DNA from: an uncultured Prevotellaceae bacterium
Lineage (GTDB): Bacteria > Bacteroidota > Bacteroidia > Bacteroidales > Bacteroidaceae
Assembly: GCA_902784755.1 (NCBI GenBank)
Contig: CACZVX010000034.1
Coordinates: forward strand, 1-41,774
Direction of reading: 5' to 3'
Length of the DNA stretch: 41,774 nucleotides
Under the pieces are notes generated by a model. It ran no database searches. It was not told the DNA's origin and saw only the letters and a list, made by a program, of their open reading frames with translations. This document shows positions 17,349 through 25,745 of this stretch, in pieces (within the stretch, counting starts at the first letter, position 1; every line of letters begins with the position of its first letter). Both the position numbers and the translations under genes were made by a program.

Positions 17349-17527
17349 ATGAGTAACTACAAGGAACGCGGGCGCATGGAGTTGGCACAACTCTACTTCC
17401 CCCAACTCGGTGGGATAGCCGCATGGAAAAAATTACAGCACTGGATCAGCATAGCTACACCGGCCGCCAGCGCACATTCACACCCCGACAGGTGAACCGC
17501 ATAGTGCAGTATCTGGGCGAGTACTAC
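17349..17527 (+). pseudogene. DUF4248 gene remnant, frameshifted
   Basis: From ATG 17349 one frame reads MSNYKERGRMELAQLYFPQL then GGIAAWKK. After an A6 run (17427-17432) the matching sequence continues in a different frame as HSYTGRQRTFTPRQV and NRIVQYLGE. The ELAxLYFP opening, the AWKKL segment and the FTPRQVxxIVxYLGE ending are the landmarks of the small DUF4248 proteins of Bacteroidales, usually about 70 aa and ending at LGEP. Neither frame alone encodes the whole protein. The normal C-terminus is replaced by a G/C-rich hairpin repeat. DUF4248 genes commonly sit in small accessory cassettes with VirE-like, HU-like and amidase genes; none of these partners is recognisable here. Confidence 0.7.
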
Positions 17528-17561
17528 CCCCCTCCCTTCCTCCCCGAGGGGAGGAGAGAGC

Positions 17562-17590
17562 CCCTCCTCAATTTCGGGAGGGGATTTTTT
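17562..17590 (+). terminator. Terminator-like hairpin after the DUF4248 remnant
   Basis: A CCCCTCC/GGAGGGG stem is followed by ATTTTTTG. It may be part of the G/C-rich repeat family rather than a working terminator. Confidence 0.4.
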
Positions 17591-17603
17591 GTGCAAACCC
17601 GAA

Positions 17604-17845
17604 AATGCCACAATGCCACAATGCCACTTTGCCACATTAAGCACCTTCCAAGGGGGTAGGCCAGGGGGGAGAGGTTATGGATTGAAACAAATTGGAGTAA
17701 AAAATATTGTGGGTTGTAAGTATAGTAATTTTATTATAATATATAATATATATATTATATATTATAATAACTATAGTACTCTACACGAATCTCCGAAAGT
17801 CGGAACCACCTTAATGTGGCAAAGTGGCAAAGTGGCGATGTGGCA
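17604..17845. repeat. Inverted octamer-repeat pair flanking an A/T palindrome
   Basis: Four 8-bp units of the form AATGCCAC lie at 17604-17635 and four units of the form AAGTGGCA lie at 17814-17845. As inverted arms (17606-17641 and 17810-17845) they match at 32 of 36 positions, including 19 perfect consecutive bases (17623-17641 with 17810-17828). The 168-bp interior contains the 40-bp palindrome. Confidence 0.85.
17731..17770. repeat. Perfect 40-bp A/T-only palindrome
   Basis: All 40 bases from TTATTATAAT at the left end to ATTATAATAA at the right end equal their own reverse complement, with no unpaired centre. TATAG (17721-17725) and CTATA (17771-17775) extend it across a 5-base bulge. 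It is able to extrude as a cruciform or fold as an A/U hairpin. Confidence 0.95.
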
Positions 17846-17930
17846 AATTGTCTTTCCCTGTATAATGTTGCCCCTTTTCCTGGGTTTGTAGCCTTTGTTC
17901 TGGAAACGTTGACCTTTTCAACTGAGATAT

Positions 17931-18041
17931 ATGCCTTCGTACTCGATACCCACGGCTGCCGAATGGTTTGCCATCGGTCAAAACAACACCCTCTACGTTA
18001 CCCTCTACTGCAAGCACGTAGCCTTCAAGATGGCCAGATGA
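17931..18041 (+). other. Short coding-like fragment, 36 codons
   Basis: The open frame MPSYSIPTAAEWFAIGQNNT followed by LYVTLYCKHVAFKMAR has protein-like composition and ends at TGA, but it is too short and isolated to call a gene. A second protein-like stretch in the same strand (ILEGWWTRRISIWQSSSGHY, near 18134-18185) may be debris of the same former gene. I do not recognise a family. Confidence 0.2.
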
Positions 18042-18069
18042 TTCCCCAACGGGGCACATATTTTAGGGT

Positions 18070-18100
18070 GTAATCCTGTAATCCTTTAATCCTGTAATCG
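18070..18100 (+). repeat. Octamer array GTAATCCT
   Basis: Four units of 8, 8, 8 and 7 bp: GTAATCCT, GTAATCCT, TTAATCCT, GTAATCG. Confidence 0.8.
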
Positions 18101-18185
18101 CTTGGGCGGAGAACCCCGATAAACAGGGCATTCTGGAGGGATGGTGGACTCGTCGTATCTCTATCTGGCAATCGTCAAGTGGCCA

Positions 18186-18920
18186 TTACCGTATAGATTC
18201 GTACTCTGCTTTGGCCTTGATAAGCTGCTTTTGGTAGGCTTCGCAAGCTGAAATGTCGGCAAATAAGGCGGCAGCAAGCATCAATCCGGCATCGATATCG
18301 CTCTTCCAATGACGGCCCATGATGACGCGGTTCAATGCAAACTGGCGTGCGTAGTTCATCAGGGGCTCAGTACGTTCGGGAGCCACATTGCTCAAAACAA
18401 AGGCCATCATCCAACCACGGGTGGCGTGACCACTGGGATAGCTGTCGCCTTTGTCCTTGAAATTGTGGATGTATCCCTCTGGCTTCAGGGATTCCTCATG
18501 AAACTTGACAAAGGGCTTCGTGCGATTGAAATGTTTCTGCGCCACATCCACAGCCTCATGGGCGTCGTCAAGAGCTTTCCTGGCGAGTTTGTAGATCTCC
18601 GGAGTCATCTTCCTGCTCATTTTGATGCCCATGGCCTCGCTGAACAATTTGAAGATGCCTGTGGTATCTGTATGGATTAGTTCTTCCCGGAGGTGTTGGT
18701 CTTGGCGTTGCGCCTTTCCCCATTGGTAATAATATAAGTCATTGGCGAATTCTTCACCGGTAAACGATGGCGGCGCAGGCAGAATATGGGAACCACGGGG
18801 ACGTGTGGCTTCCGTAAGATATGTTTCACGAGGTTTATCACCCTTATTGTTCTCCTCCTGTGCTTGGGCGCTCAAGGTAGTCATCAAGGCGACTACGGCC
18901 CATAATAAAAACTTATTCAT
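18186..18920 (-). CDS. Class A acid phosphatase, PAP2 superfamily, with altered signature
   Basis: This is an exported non-specific phosphomonoesterase of the PhoN/PhoC type. The 244-aa product has a signal peptide (residues 1-20, ending AQAQ). The class A signature K-X6-RP, PSGH, SR-X5-H-X2-D is only partly kept. The first motif reads Q-KHFNRT-KP, with Q and K replacing the phosphate-contacting K and R. PSGH is intact in SYPSGHATRG, and the last reads NRVIMGRHWKSD, keeping Arg, His and Asp but with Asn for Ser. The central lid region is normal in length. The ATG lies only 6 nt after the tRNA-Gly 3' end, so it is probably transcribed with the two tRNAs. Confidence 0.88.
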   Translation of the reverse strand: MNKFLLWAVVALMTTLSAQAQEENNKGDKPRETYLTEATRPRGSHILPAPPSFTGEEFANDLYYYQWGKAQRQDQHLREELIHTDTTGIFKLFSEAMGIKMSRKMTPEIYKLARKALDDAHEAVDVAQKHFNRTKPFVKFHEESLKPEGYIHNFKDKGDSYPSGHATRGWMMAFVLSNVAPERTEPLMNYARQFALNRVIMGRHWKSDIDAGLMLAAALFADISACEAYQKQLIKAKAEYESIR

Positions 18921-18926
18921 AAGTTG

Positions 18927-18999
18927 AGCGGTAAACGGGACTCGAACCCGCGACCCTCGGCTTGGGAAGCCAATGCTCTACCAACTGAGCTATTACCGC
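18927..18999 (-). tRNA. tRNA-Gly (anticodon CCC)
   Basis: On the minus strand a 73-nt cloverleaf is visible: acceptor GCGGTAA paired with TTACCGC, D-arm GCTCAGTTGGTAGAGC, anticodon loop TTCCCAA, T-arm with GGTTCGAGTCC and discriminator T. CCA is not encoded. Confidence 0.95.
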
Positions 19000-19036
19000 A
19001 ATGTTTCGACTAAAATGGGTAGGAATTTAATTAGAG

Positions 19037-19112
<76 letters not shown>

Positions 19113-19131
19113 TTTTATGCAAAAGCGAGTG

Positions 19132-19163
19132 CAAAGGTAATGGAATTTTTTCTTTTCACCAAA
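19132..19163 (-). promoter_or_regulatory. Promoter of the tRNA-Thr, tRNA-Gly, phosphatase unit
   Basis: On the minus strand TTTG (19160-19163), a 20-bp spacer and TACCTTTG (19132-19139) form a full consensus promoter about 20 bp upstream of tRNA-Thr. It lies between the uvrA stop and the tRNA. Confidence 0.7.
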
Positions 19164-19194
19164 GATTTTCCCGTTTTTTTCAATTGCTTCCGCT

Positions 19195-22053
19195 TCATAG
19201 CTTTTCAGCCAAATACTTACCCGTGATACTTTCTTTACAGGTGACAATCTCTTCGGGAGTTCCCTGACAAACTATCATGCCGCCACGGTCACCACCTTCA
19301 GGTCCTAAGTCGATGATGTGGTCGGCATACTTCACGACATCGAGGTTGTGCTCAATGACAATGATGCTGTGCCCACGTTCGATGAGGGCATTGAATGCCG
19401 CCAGAAGCCGTTTGATGTCATGGAAATGCAGGCCTGTGGTCGGCTCGTCAAAGATGAACAAGGTGGGTTCTTGCTGCTCCTTACCGATGAAGTATCCGAG
19501 CTTGACGCGCTGGTTTTCTCCTCCGGAGAGCGTGGAGCTGTTCTGTCCAAGTTTGATGTAGCCAAGTCCCACGTCCTCAAGGGGCTTCAGACGGTCAACA
19601 ATGGTCTTTTCCTTGTATTCGCTGAAGAACTCAATGGCTTCCGAAACGGTCATCTCCAGCACATCGTTGATGTTCTTCTCATGGAAACGGACTTCCAGGA
19701 TGTCGTGCTTGAAACGCTGTCCGTGACAGGCTTCGCAGGTTAAAGTGAGATCGGCCATGAACTGCATTTCCACCGTGATGACACCTGCTCCCTGGCATTC
19801 CTCGCAACGGCCTCCGTCGGCATTGAAGGAGAAATACTGAGGCGTGAATCCCATCTGTTTAGACAGAGGTTGTTCTGAAAACAATTGGCGGATGGCATCG
19901 TAGGCCTTCACATAGGTGGCAGGATTGGAGCGCGTGCTCTTGCCAATGGGATTCTGATCCACTAACTCCACATGCTTGATGGCCTGCCAGTCGCCCTCCA
20001 AGGCAATATACTCGCCAGGCAGTTCAGCGACCTCGTCGAGATGGCGCTTCAGGGCAGGGTAGAGGATACCCTTTACAAGCGACGACTTCCCGCTACCCGA
20101 GACACCTGTAATAACGGTCATCACATTAAGCGGAAACTCCGCATTGATGCCTTTCAGGTTGTTCATGCGGCAGCCTCTCAGCAGAATGCTGCGATTCCAA
20201 GTACGGCGGCTTTTCGGGACGTCAATGGTTTCCGTGCCCGTGAGGTATTTGATGGAGTAGCTTTGCGGGTATTTCTCCAAGAGTGCTTTGGTCTTAAGCG
20301 AATCAGGATCTTTCACAATGTCTGACACATTGCCCTGAAATACAATCTCACCGCCCAGTCGTCCGGCATCAGGGCCGATATCAATCAGATAGTCAGCAGC
20401 GCGCATGATCTCCTCGTCGTGTTCCACCACGATTACCGTATTGCCTAAACTCTGCAGTTCCTTCAGCACATGGATGAGCCGGAAGGAGTCACGCGTGTGA
20501 AGACCGATACTGGGTTCATCGAGAATATAAAGACTTCCCACAAGTGAACTGCCGAGAGAAGTGGTGAGGTTGATTCGCTGACTTTCACCACCCGACAAAG
20601 TGTTCGACTGACGGTTGAGCGTCAGGTAGCTAAGTCCTACATCTACAAGGAATTGAAGACGTGAACGGATTTCAGTAAGCAGGCGTTTTCCTACTTCAGC
20701 ATCGTGGTCGCTCAGGGGCAGGTTGTCGAACCATTGCTTCAGGTTGCCGATGGGCATTTCCACGAGATTGGCGATGCTCATCCCGTTGATTTTCACATAT
20801 TCCGACTCTTTCTTCAGTCGGGTGCCGTGACAATCAGGACAGACGGTTTTGCCACGATAGCGGCTCATCATCACGCGGTATTGTATCTTGTACTGGTTTT
20901 CCTTCACCATCTGGAAGAAAGCATCGATACTCACCTGCTTGTGAAGATCCTTCGAGTCGGAGGGCAATCCATGCCAAAGCCAATCCTTTTCCTGTCGCGT
21001 CAGGTCCATATAGGGCTTGAAAATGGGGAAATTATCACGTGCAGCGCGACGGCAGAATTCATCCTGCCATTGCTTCATCTTCTCACCGTGCCAGCATTGT
21101 ACACAACCGTCATAGACAGAAAGCGTACTGTTGGGAATCACCAGTTTCTCATCGATGCCGATGATGCGGCCGAAACCCTCACATGTAGGGCAGGCACCCA
21201 ATGGTGAGTTGAAGGAGAACATATTGTCGTTAGGCTCCTCAAACTTGATGCCGTCAGCTTCGAAGCGCGTGGAGAAATCGAAGGAAATGTTGCTCGGGAG
21301 GAACATAAGTCGGCATTCGCCGTCGCCTTCGTATAGTGCTGTCTCCGCGGAATCAAGCAAACGGGAAACATTGTCAGGTGCATCATCCACAGTCATCCGG
21401 CTAATGAGCAGCCAAATCACATGCTCATTCCTGCTGAGCCGTTCCTTGTCGGCGTCTTTGAGAAGGTCCTCATTTTCCAGGAAATCCTCAATGCGGTGGA
21501 ATTCACCTTTATAATATATGCGCGCATAGCCCTGCTGAAGCTCCATTTGCAGTTGCTTGCCAAGAGAACGTTCTCCGGGAATAACCAGTGGAGCCAGCAT
21601 CACGAACTTTGTGCCTTGTTGAAATTGGCGGGTGCACGCAAGGATATCCTCCGTGGAGTGCTTTTTCACCTCCTGACCGCTGATAGGAGAGTATGTCCTG
21701 CCTATGCGGGCAAAGAGCAGTCGCAGGTATTCATAGATTTCCGTGGAGGTTCCTACCGTGGAACGCGGGTTGCGGGCGATGGTTTTCTGCTCGATGGCAA
21801 TGGCTGGCGGCAATCCTTTGATGGTGTCACATTCTGGTTTGCTCATACGTCCGAGAAACTGGCGCGCATAGGAACTGAGCGACTCCACATAACGACGCTG
21901 ACCTTCGGCATAAAGTGTGTCGAAGGCCAGAGAAGATTTTCCGCTGCCTGAAACACCAGCCACAACAATAAACTTGTCGCGGGGGATGTCCAGCGAAATA
22001 CCTTTAAGATTGTTTACGCGGGCATTGCGTACTTCTATATTGTTTCCGTCCAA
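19195..22053 (-). CDS. uvrA: UvrABC excinuclease subunit A
   Basis: UvrA is the damage-sensing ABC ATPase dimer of nucleotide excision repair. The 952-aa product starts at TTG 22053 ([20 protein letters not shown]); no ATG fits and this start aligns with the family. The first Walker A is GVSGSGKS (33-40), the second a GVSGSGKSS in the C-terminal half. ABC signatures TLSGGESQR and TLSGGENQR are both present. Zinc cysteines are seen at [16 protein letters not shown] and CEECQGAG with CEACHGQR. The first zinc module lacks its usual leading CxxC: the region before [13 protein letters not shown] reads [16 protein letters not shown]. carB lies 47 bp upstream on the same strand. Confidence 0.95.
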   Translation of the reverse strand: MDGNNIEVRNARVNNLKGISLDIPRDKFIVVAGVSGSGKSSLAFDTLYAEGQRRYVESLSSYARQFLGRMSKPECDTIKGLPPAIAIEQKTIARNPRSTVGTSTEIYEYLRLLFARIGRTYSPISGQEVKKHSTEDILACTRQFQQGTKFVMLAPLVIPGERSLGKQLQMELQQGYARIYYKGEFHRIEDFLENEDLLKDADKERLSRNEHVIWLLISRMTVDDAPDNVSRLLDSAETALYEGDGECRLMFLPSNISFDFSTRFEADGIKFEEPNDNMFSFNSPLGACPTCEGFGRIIGIDEKLVIPNSTLSVYDGCVQCWHGEKMKQWQDEFCRRAARDNFPIFKPYMDLTRQEKDWLWHGLPSDSKDLHKQVSIDAFFQMVKENQYKIQYRVMMSRYRGKTVCPDCHGTRLKKESEYVKINGMSIANLVEMPIGNLKQWFDNLPLSDHDAEVGKRLLTEIRSRLQFLVDVGLSYLTLNRQSNTLSGGESQRINLTTSLGSSLVGSLYILDEPSIGLHTRDSFRLIHVLKELQSLGNTVIVVEHDEEIMRAADYLIDIGPDAGRLGGEIVFQGNVSDIVKDPDSLKTKALLEKYPQSYSIKYLTGTETIDVPKSRRTWNRSILLRGCRMNNLKGINAEFPLNVMTVITGVSGSGKSSLVKGILYPALKRHLDEVAELPGEYIALEGDWQAIKHVELVDQNPIGKSTRSNPATYVKAYDAIRQLFSEQPLSKQMGFTPQYFSFNADGGRCEECQGAGVITVEMQFMADLTLTCEACHGQRFKHDILEVRFHEKNINDVLEMTVSEAIEFFSEYKEKTIVDRLKPLEDVGLGYIKLGQNSSTLSGGENQRVKLGYFIGKEQQEPTLFIFDEPTTGLHFHDIKRLLAAFNALIERGHSIIVIEHNLDVVKYADHIIDLGPEGGDRGGMIVCQGTPEEIVTCKESITGKYLAEKL

Positions 22054-22100
22054 TCAGTTAAAATCTAAACTAAAAACTTTAACCTTTAACCTTTTAACTA

Positions 22101-25100
22101 TTAGTTGTTATATTCCTGCCAACTCTTAATCTTGACATCATCCAAAGACAAGGCGCAGAAGGCCTCAATGAATGCCTTTGCCAGACGGACATTGGTCATC
22201 AGAGGAATGTTGTGGTCGATGGCGCCTCGACGGATACGATAGCCGTTGGTCAGCTCACGGTTGGAGTGGTTTTTGGGTACGTTGATGATGAGATCAAGCT
22301 GGTGAGCCTGAATCATGTTCATCACATTGTTCTCGGCATCTTCGTCAGGCCAGGCCACTGGTGTTGCTGCAACGCCGTTCTCCTTAAAGAACTTGGCTGT
22401 TCCGGCTGTAGCGAAGATATTGTAGCCGTTCTTCACCAACTCACGAGCAGGCTCCAGCAGGGCCACCTTGCCTTTCACAGCTCCTGAAGAAATCAGGATG
22501 TTCTTCTTGGGCAGGCGGTAACCCGTAGCAATCAGCGCATTGAGCAATGCCTCGTTGAGGTCGTCACCCAAACAGCCTACCTCACCGGTAGAACTCATGT
22601 CGACACCCAGGACGGGGTCAGCATTCTGCAGACGGGCAAAGGAGAATTGAGAAGCCTTGACACCGATACGGTCGATGTCAAATTCACTACGGTCAGGTCT
22701 CTGATAAGGAGCGTCCAGCATAATCTTCGTAGCGGTCTCAATAAAGTTGCGCTTCAGAATTTTGGACACAAACGGGAAGGAGCGACTGGCACGAAGATTG
22801 CACTCGATGACCTTCACTTCACGGTTCTTTGCGAGGAACTGAATGTTGAAAGGACCGCTGATGTTGAGTTCCTTAGCAATCTTGCGTGAAATCTTCTTAA
22901 TCTGGCGGATAGTGGAGAAATAAATGTTCTGTGCGGGGAAGACCATTGTGGCATCACCTGAGTGAACACCCGCATACTCTACGTGTTCGGAAATGGCGTA
23001 TTCCACCACCTCGCCTTTGTCAGCGACAGCATCGAATTCAATTTCCTTGGTGTCTTGCATGAACTGAGAAACCACAACAGGATAGTCTTTCGACACTTCT
23101 GTGGCCATATTCAGGAAGCGGTGCAACTCATCGTAGTCATAGCAGACATTCATGGCAGCACCCGAGAGCACATAAGAAGGACGCACCAGAACGGGGAAAC
23201 CCACTTCCTCTACGAATTCCTTGATGTCTTCTTCAGAAGTCAGCGCACGCCATGCCGGCTGGTCAATGCCGAGTTTATCGAGCATGGCAGAGAATTTGTC
23301 GCGGTTCTCAGCACGGTCGATATTCACGGGTGAAGTGCCCAAGACGGGAACTCCCTGGCGGTAGAGCTTCATGGCAAGGTTATTCGGAATCTGACCACCC
23401 ACACTCACAATGACACCACGAGGCTGTTCAAGATCGATAACATCCAGCACACGTTCCATTGACAGTTCGTCAAAATAGAGACGGTCGCACATGTCATAGT
23501 CAGTAGATACCGTTTCGGGGTTATAGTTGATCATGATACTCTTATAACCAAGTTTGCGGGCCGTGTTGATGGCATTCACAGAACACCAGTCGAACTCCAC
23601 GCTGGAACCAATGCGATAGGCGCCGGAACCGAGAACTATAACTGATTTCTCGTTTTTATAATAATCGATATCGTGCTCTGCGGCTTTGTATGTTGCTGTG
23701 GCCTGGCATTTTACAGAACCCTCAGCATCAGCCATTGTAGGCTCTACGTGTGAGAGATACGTGAAATAGAGATAGTTGGTAAGCTCAGGATGTTCGCTGG
23801 CCACCGTGTTGATTCGCTTCACAGACGGTAAGATGCCATGCTGCTTGCGGTACTTGCGGACGGCAAGGTTCTCTTTCTCCATGCTGTCGGTTGGCTTCAG
23901 AACGAAACGTGCAATCTGGAAATCAGAGAAACCGGCAGCTTTCACCTCGCGAAGTTTTTCATCAGAGATGTCTTCCAACTTGCTGTATGACTGAAGTTCA
24001 TGTTTCAGATCTACGATATGCTTCAGGCGCTCCAAGAACCAAACATCAATCTTAGTGAGCTCCTCGATGTGTTCAACCGTGTAGCCTTCTTCCAAAGCCT
24101 GAGCGATGGCGAAGATACGCAGATCGGTCGGATTCTGCAAGGCGTCCTCAAGGTTATCAAACTTAGTGTGATCGTTGCCGACAAATCCATGCATGCCCTG
24201 GCCAATCATGCGCAATCCCTTCTGAATCATTTCTTCGAAACTGCGTCCGATACTCATGATCTCGCCTACGGATTTCATGGAGGAACCGATAAGACGGCTT
24301 ACGCCTGAGAATTTGGTAAGGTCCCAACGAGGAATCTTACAAATCATATAGTCGAGACTTGGAGCCACATAGGCAGAATTAGGCGTTCCCATTTCACCAA
24401 TCTGGTCGAGGGTGTAACCCAGAGCAATCTTGGCAGCCACGAAGGCAAGAGGGTAACCCGTGGCTTTAGAAGCCAATGCCGAAGAGCGGCTCAGGCGGGC
24501 ATTGATTTCGATGATTCGGTAGTCGTTAGTCGTAGCATTGAACGCAAACTGGATGTTACATTCACCCACGATGCCCAGATGACGTACGCACTTAATGGTG
24601 ATTTCCTGCAGCTGTTTCACCTGATCAGCCGTAAGTGAACAGGTAGGAGCCACCACGATACTTTCGCCCGTATGGATTCCCAAGGGGTCGAAATTCTCCA
24701 TGGATGCCACGGTGAAACAATGGTCGTTGGCGTCACGGATGCACTCAAATTCTATTTCCTTCCATCCTTTCAGGGATTCTTCTACAAGGATCTGTGGGGC
24801 AAAGGTGAAGGCGCTTTCTGCCAATTCGATGAATTTCTTTTCATTTGGACAAATACCCGAACCTAAGCCTCCTAAAGCGTAAGCTGAACGGATCATGACA
24901 GGGAAACCAATCTCTCTGGCAGCTTTCAACGCATCCTCCATGTTCTCCACGGCGTGGCTGACAGGAACTTTCAATTCTACTTCCGCCAGTTTCTTGACAA
25001 AAAGGTCACGGTCTTCCGTGTTCATGATGGCCTCAACAGAAGTACCCAGTACCTCGACACCATATTCTTTTAATGTGCCGTTCAGATAAAGTTCCGTTCC

Positions 25101-25388
25101 ACAATTCAACGCCGTCTGTCCTCCGAAAGCCAGCAGGATTCCGTCGGGACGTTCCTTCTTGATGATTTCAGTAACGAAATGGGTGGTTACCGGTTGAAAA
25201 TAAACTTTGTCGGCAATACCTTCAGAAGTCTGAATGGTTGCAATGTTGGGGTTCACGAGCACTGATGAAATACCTTCTTCCCGCAGCGCCTTAAGTGCCT
25301 GCGAACCAGAGTAGTCGAACTCTCCGGCTTGTCCGATTTTCAGAGCGCCCGAACCCAGTACGAGCACCTTGTTGAGTTTCTTTTTCAT
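22101..25388 (-). CDS. carB: Carbamoyl-phosphate synthase large subunit
   Basis: This subunit makes carbamoyl phosphate from bicarbonate, ammonia (from the CarA glutaminase) and two ATP, for pyrimidine and arginine synthesis. The 1095-aa product has two homologous halves, each with a pre-ATP-grasp and ATP-grasp domain ([20 protein letters not shown] in the first, [17 protein letters not shown] in the second). It ends with an MGS-like allosteric domain (about 950-1080, [18 protein letters not shown] and then [10 protein letters not shown]). The N-terminal sequence resembles the eukaryotic CAD-type enzymes, as is usual in Bacteroidetes. carA is not adjacent. uvrA follows. Confidence 0.95.
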   Translation of the reverse strand: MKKKLNKVLVLGSGALKIGQAGEFDYSGSQALKALREEGISSVLVNPNIATIQTSEGIADKVYFQPVTTHFVTEIIKKERPDGILLAFGGQTALNCGTELYLNGTLKEYGVEVLGTSVEAIMNTEDRDLFVKKLAEVELKVPVSHAVENMEDALKAAREIGFPVMIRSAYALGGLGSGICPNEKKFIELAESAFTFAPQILVEESLKGWKEIEFECIRDANDHCFTVASMENFDPLGIHTGESIVVAPTCSLTADQVKQLQEITIKCVRHLGIVGECNIQFAFNATTNDYRIIEINARLSRSSALASKATGYPLAFVAAKIALGYTLDQIGEMGTPNSAYVAPSLDYMICKIPRWDLTKFSGVSRLIGSSMKSVGEIMSIGRSFEEMIQKGLRMIGQGMHGFVGNDHTKFDNLEDALQNPTDLRIFAIAQALEEGYTVEHIEELTKIDVWFLERLKHIVDLKHELQSYSKLEDISDEKLREVKAAGFSDFQIARFVLKPTDSMEKENLAVRKYRKQHGILPSVKRINTVASEHPELTNYLYFTYLSHVEPTMADAEGSVKCQATATYKAAEHDIDYYKNEKSVIVLGSGAYRIGSSVEFDWCSVNAINTARKLGYKSIMINYNPETVSTDYDMCDRLYFDELSMERVLDVIDLEQPRGVIVSVGGQIPNNLAMKLYRQGVPVLGTSPVNIDRAENRDKFSAMLDKLGIDQPAWRALTSEEDIKEFVEEVGFPVLVRPSYVLSGAAMNVCYDYDELHRFLNMATEVSKDYPVVVSQFMQDTKEIEFDAVADKGEVVEYAISEHVEYAGVHSGDATMVFPAQNIYFSTIRQIKKISRKIAKELNISGPFNIQFLAKNREVKVIECNLRASRSFPFVSKILKRNFIETATKIMLDAPYQRPDRSEFDIDRIGVKASQFSFARLQNADPVLGVDMSSTGEVGCLGDDLNEALLNALIATGYRLPKKNILISSGAVKGKVALLEPARELVKNGYNIFATAGTAKFFKENGVAATPVAWPDEDAENNVMNMIQAHQLDLIINVPKNHSNRELTNGYRIRRGAIDHNIPLMTNVRLAKAFIEAFCALSLDDVKIKSWQEYNN

Positions 25389-25453
25389 TTTATAGTTGTT
25401 TGTTGTTCAAGTTCCCTGTAGATGTTTCAAAACTGGAATCTCCAAATTTTGTG

Positions 25454-25461
25454 CAAAATTA
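25454..25461 (-). promoter_or_regulatory. carB -7 element
   Basis: On the minus strand this reads TAATTTTG, about 65 bp upstream of the carB ATG. The -33 region has only TTTC. Confidence 0.45.
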
Positions 25462-25627
25462 CATTATTTTCTTGGAATAGCGAAACACAGTTCTTTATTT
25501 CTTGGTTTTTTATGCCGTTAAAAAATCAAAACCCAATAATTATGCAGGTTTTAGTTTAATGATGAATTACCATTATCAATCTTGTATTTACCTTTTATTA
25601 AAAATATATGCTTAAATTCCTTAAATG

Positions 25628-25659
25628 TTTGCGTGGTTCAGTTTTTTTTTGTAATTTTG
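25628..25659 (+). promoter_or_regulatory. gyrA promoter
   Basis: TTTG (25628-25631), a 20-bp spacer, then TAATTTTG (25652-25659): a full consensus match giving a leader of about 70 nt. Confidence 0.7.
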
Positions 25660-25679
25660 CATGGTTTAAAAGGAGCCTT

Positions 25680-25745
25680 ATGCGCTCAGAACGCAAAAAA
25701 ACGACCTTAGAAAGGAAATTAACAAATATAAACAATGGACGATAA
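25680..25745 (+). other. Possible 21-codon upstream ORF overlapping the gyrA start
   Basis: ATG 25680 is preceded by AGGAG at 25671-25675, an unusually good Shine-Dalgarno for this genome. It encodes MRSERKKTTLERKLTNINNG plus Arg, then TAA at 25743-25745, so it overlaps the first codons of gyrA in another frame. It could couple or limit gyrA translation, or be chance. Confidence 0.2.

Larger units (their letters stand above)
16412..18185. other. Gene-poor repeat island of 1.8 kb
   Basis: No intact gene could be supported here. In order the stretch holds a 7-bp triplet repeat (16482-16502), a G/C-rich segment with the palindrome GCTCGAGC near 16550, a 10-11-bp phased array (16638-16720), G/C-rich hairpin repeats in inverted orientation (16872-17307), two copies of a 19-bp repeat (17005-17056), a broken DUF4248 gene (17349-17527), a terminator-like hairpin (about 17560-17590), nested octamer repeats around a 40-bp A/T palindrome (17604-17845), a short coding-like fragment (17931-18041) and another octamer array (18070-18100). 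Base composition swings from all-A/T to strongly G/C. The open frames here, up to 191 codons, consist of repeats and are not annotated as genes. Confidence 0.75.
25389..25734. other. Divergent carB-gyrA intergenic region
   Basis: This 346-bp A/T-rich region holds the carB -7 box, the gyrA promoter and a short open frame overlapping the gyrA start. Apart from these I see no gene, RNA or strong repeat. Confidence 0.6.

Noticed and set aside
16849-17424. 191-codon open frame on the minus strand
   Set aside because: It consists of the G/C-rich hairpin repeats, the 19-bp direct repeats and the ACACAGAG blocks read in translation; composition is unlike a protein and it has no domain.
17811-18059. 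82-codon minus-strand frame
   Set aside because: It includes the octamer repeats at its end and no recognisable domain; the plus-strand fragment in the same place looks equally protein-like, so neither is called a gene.
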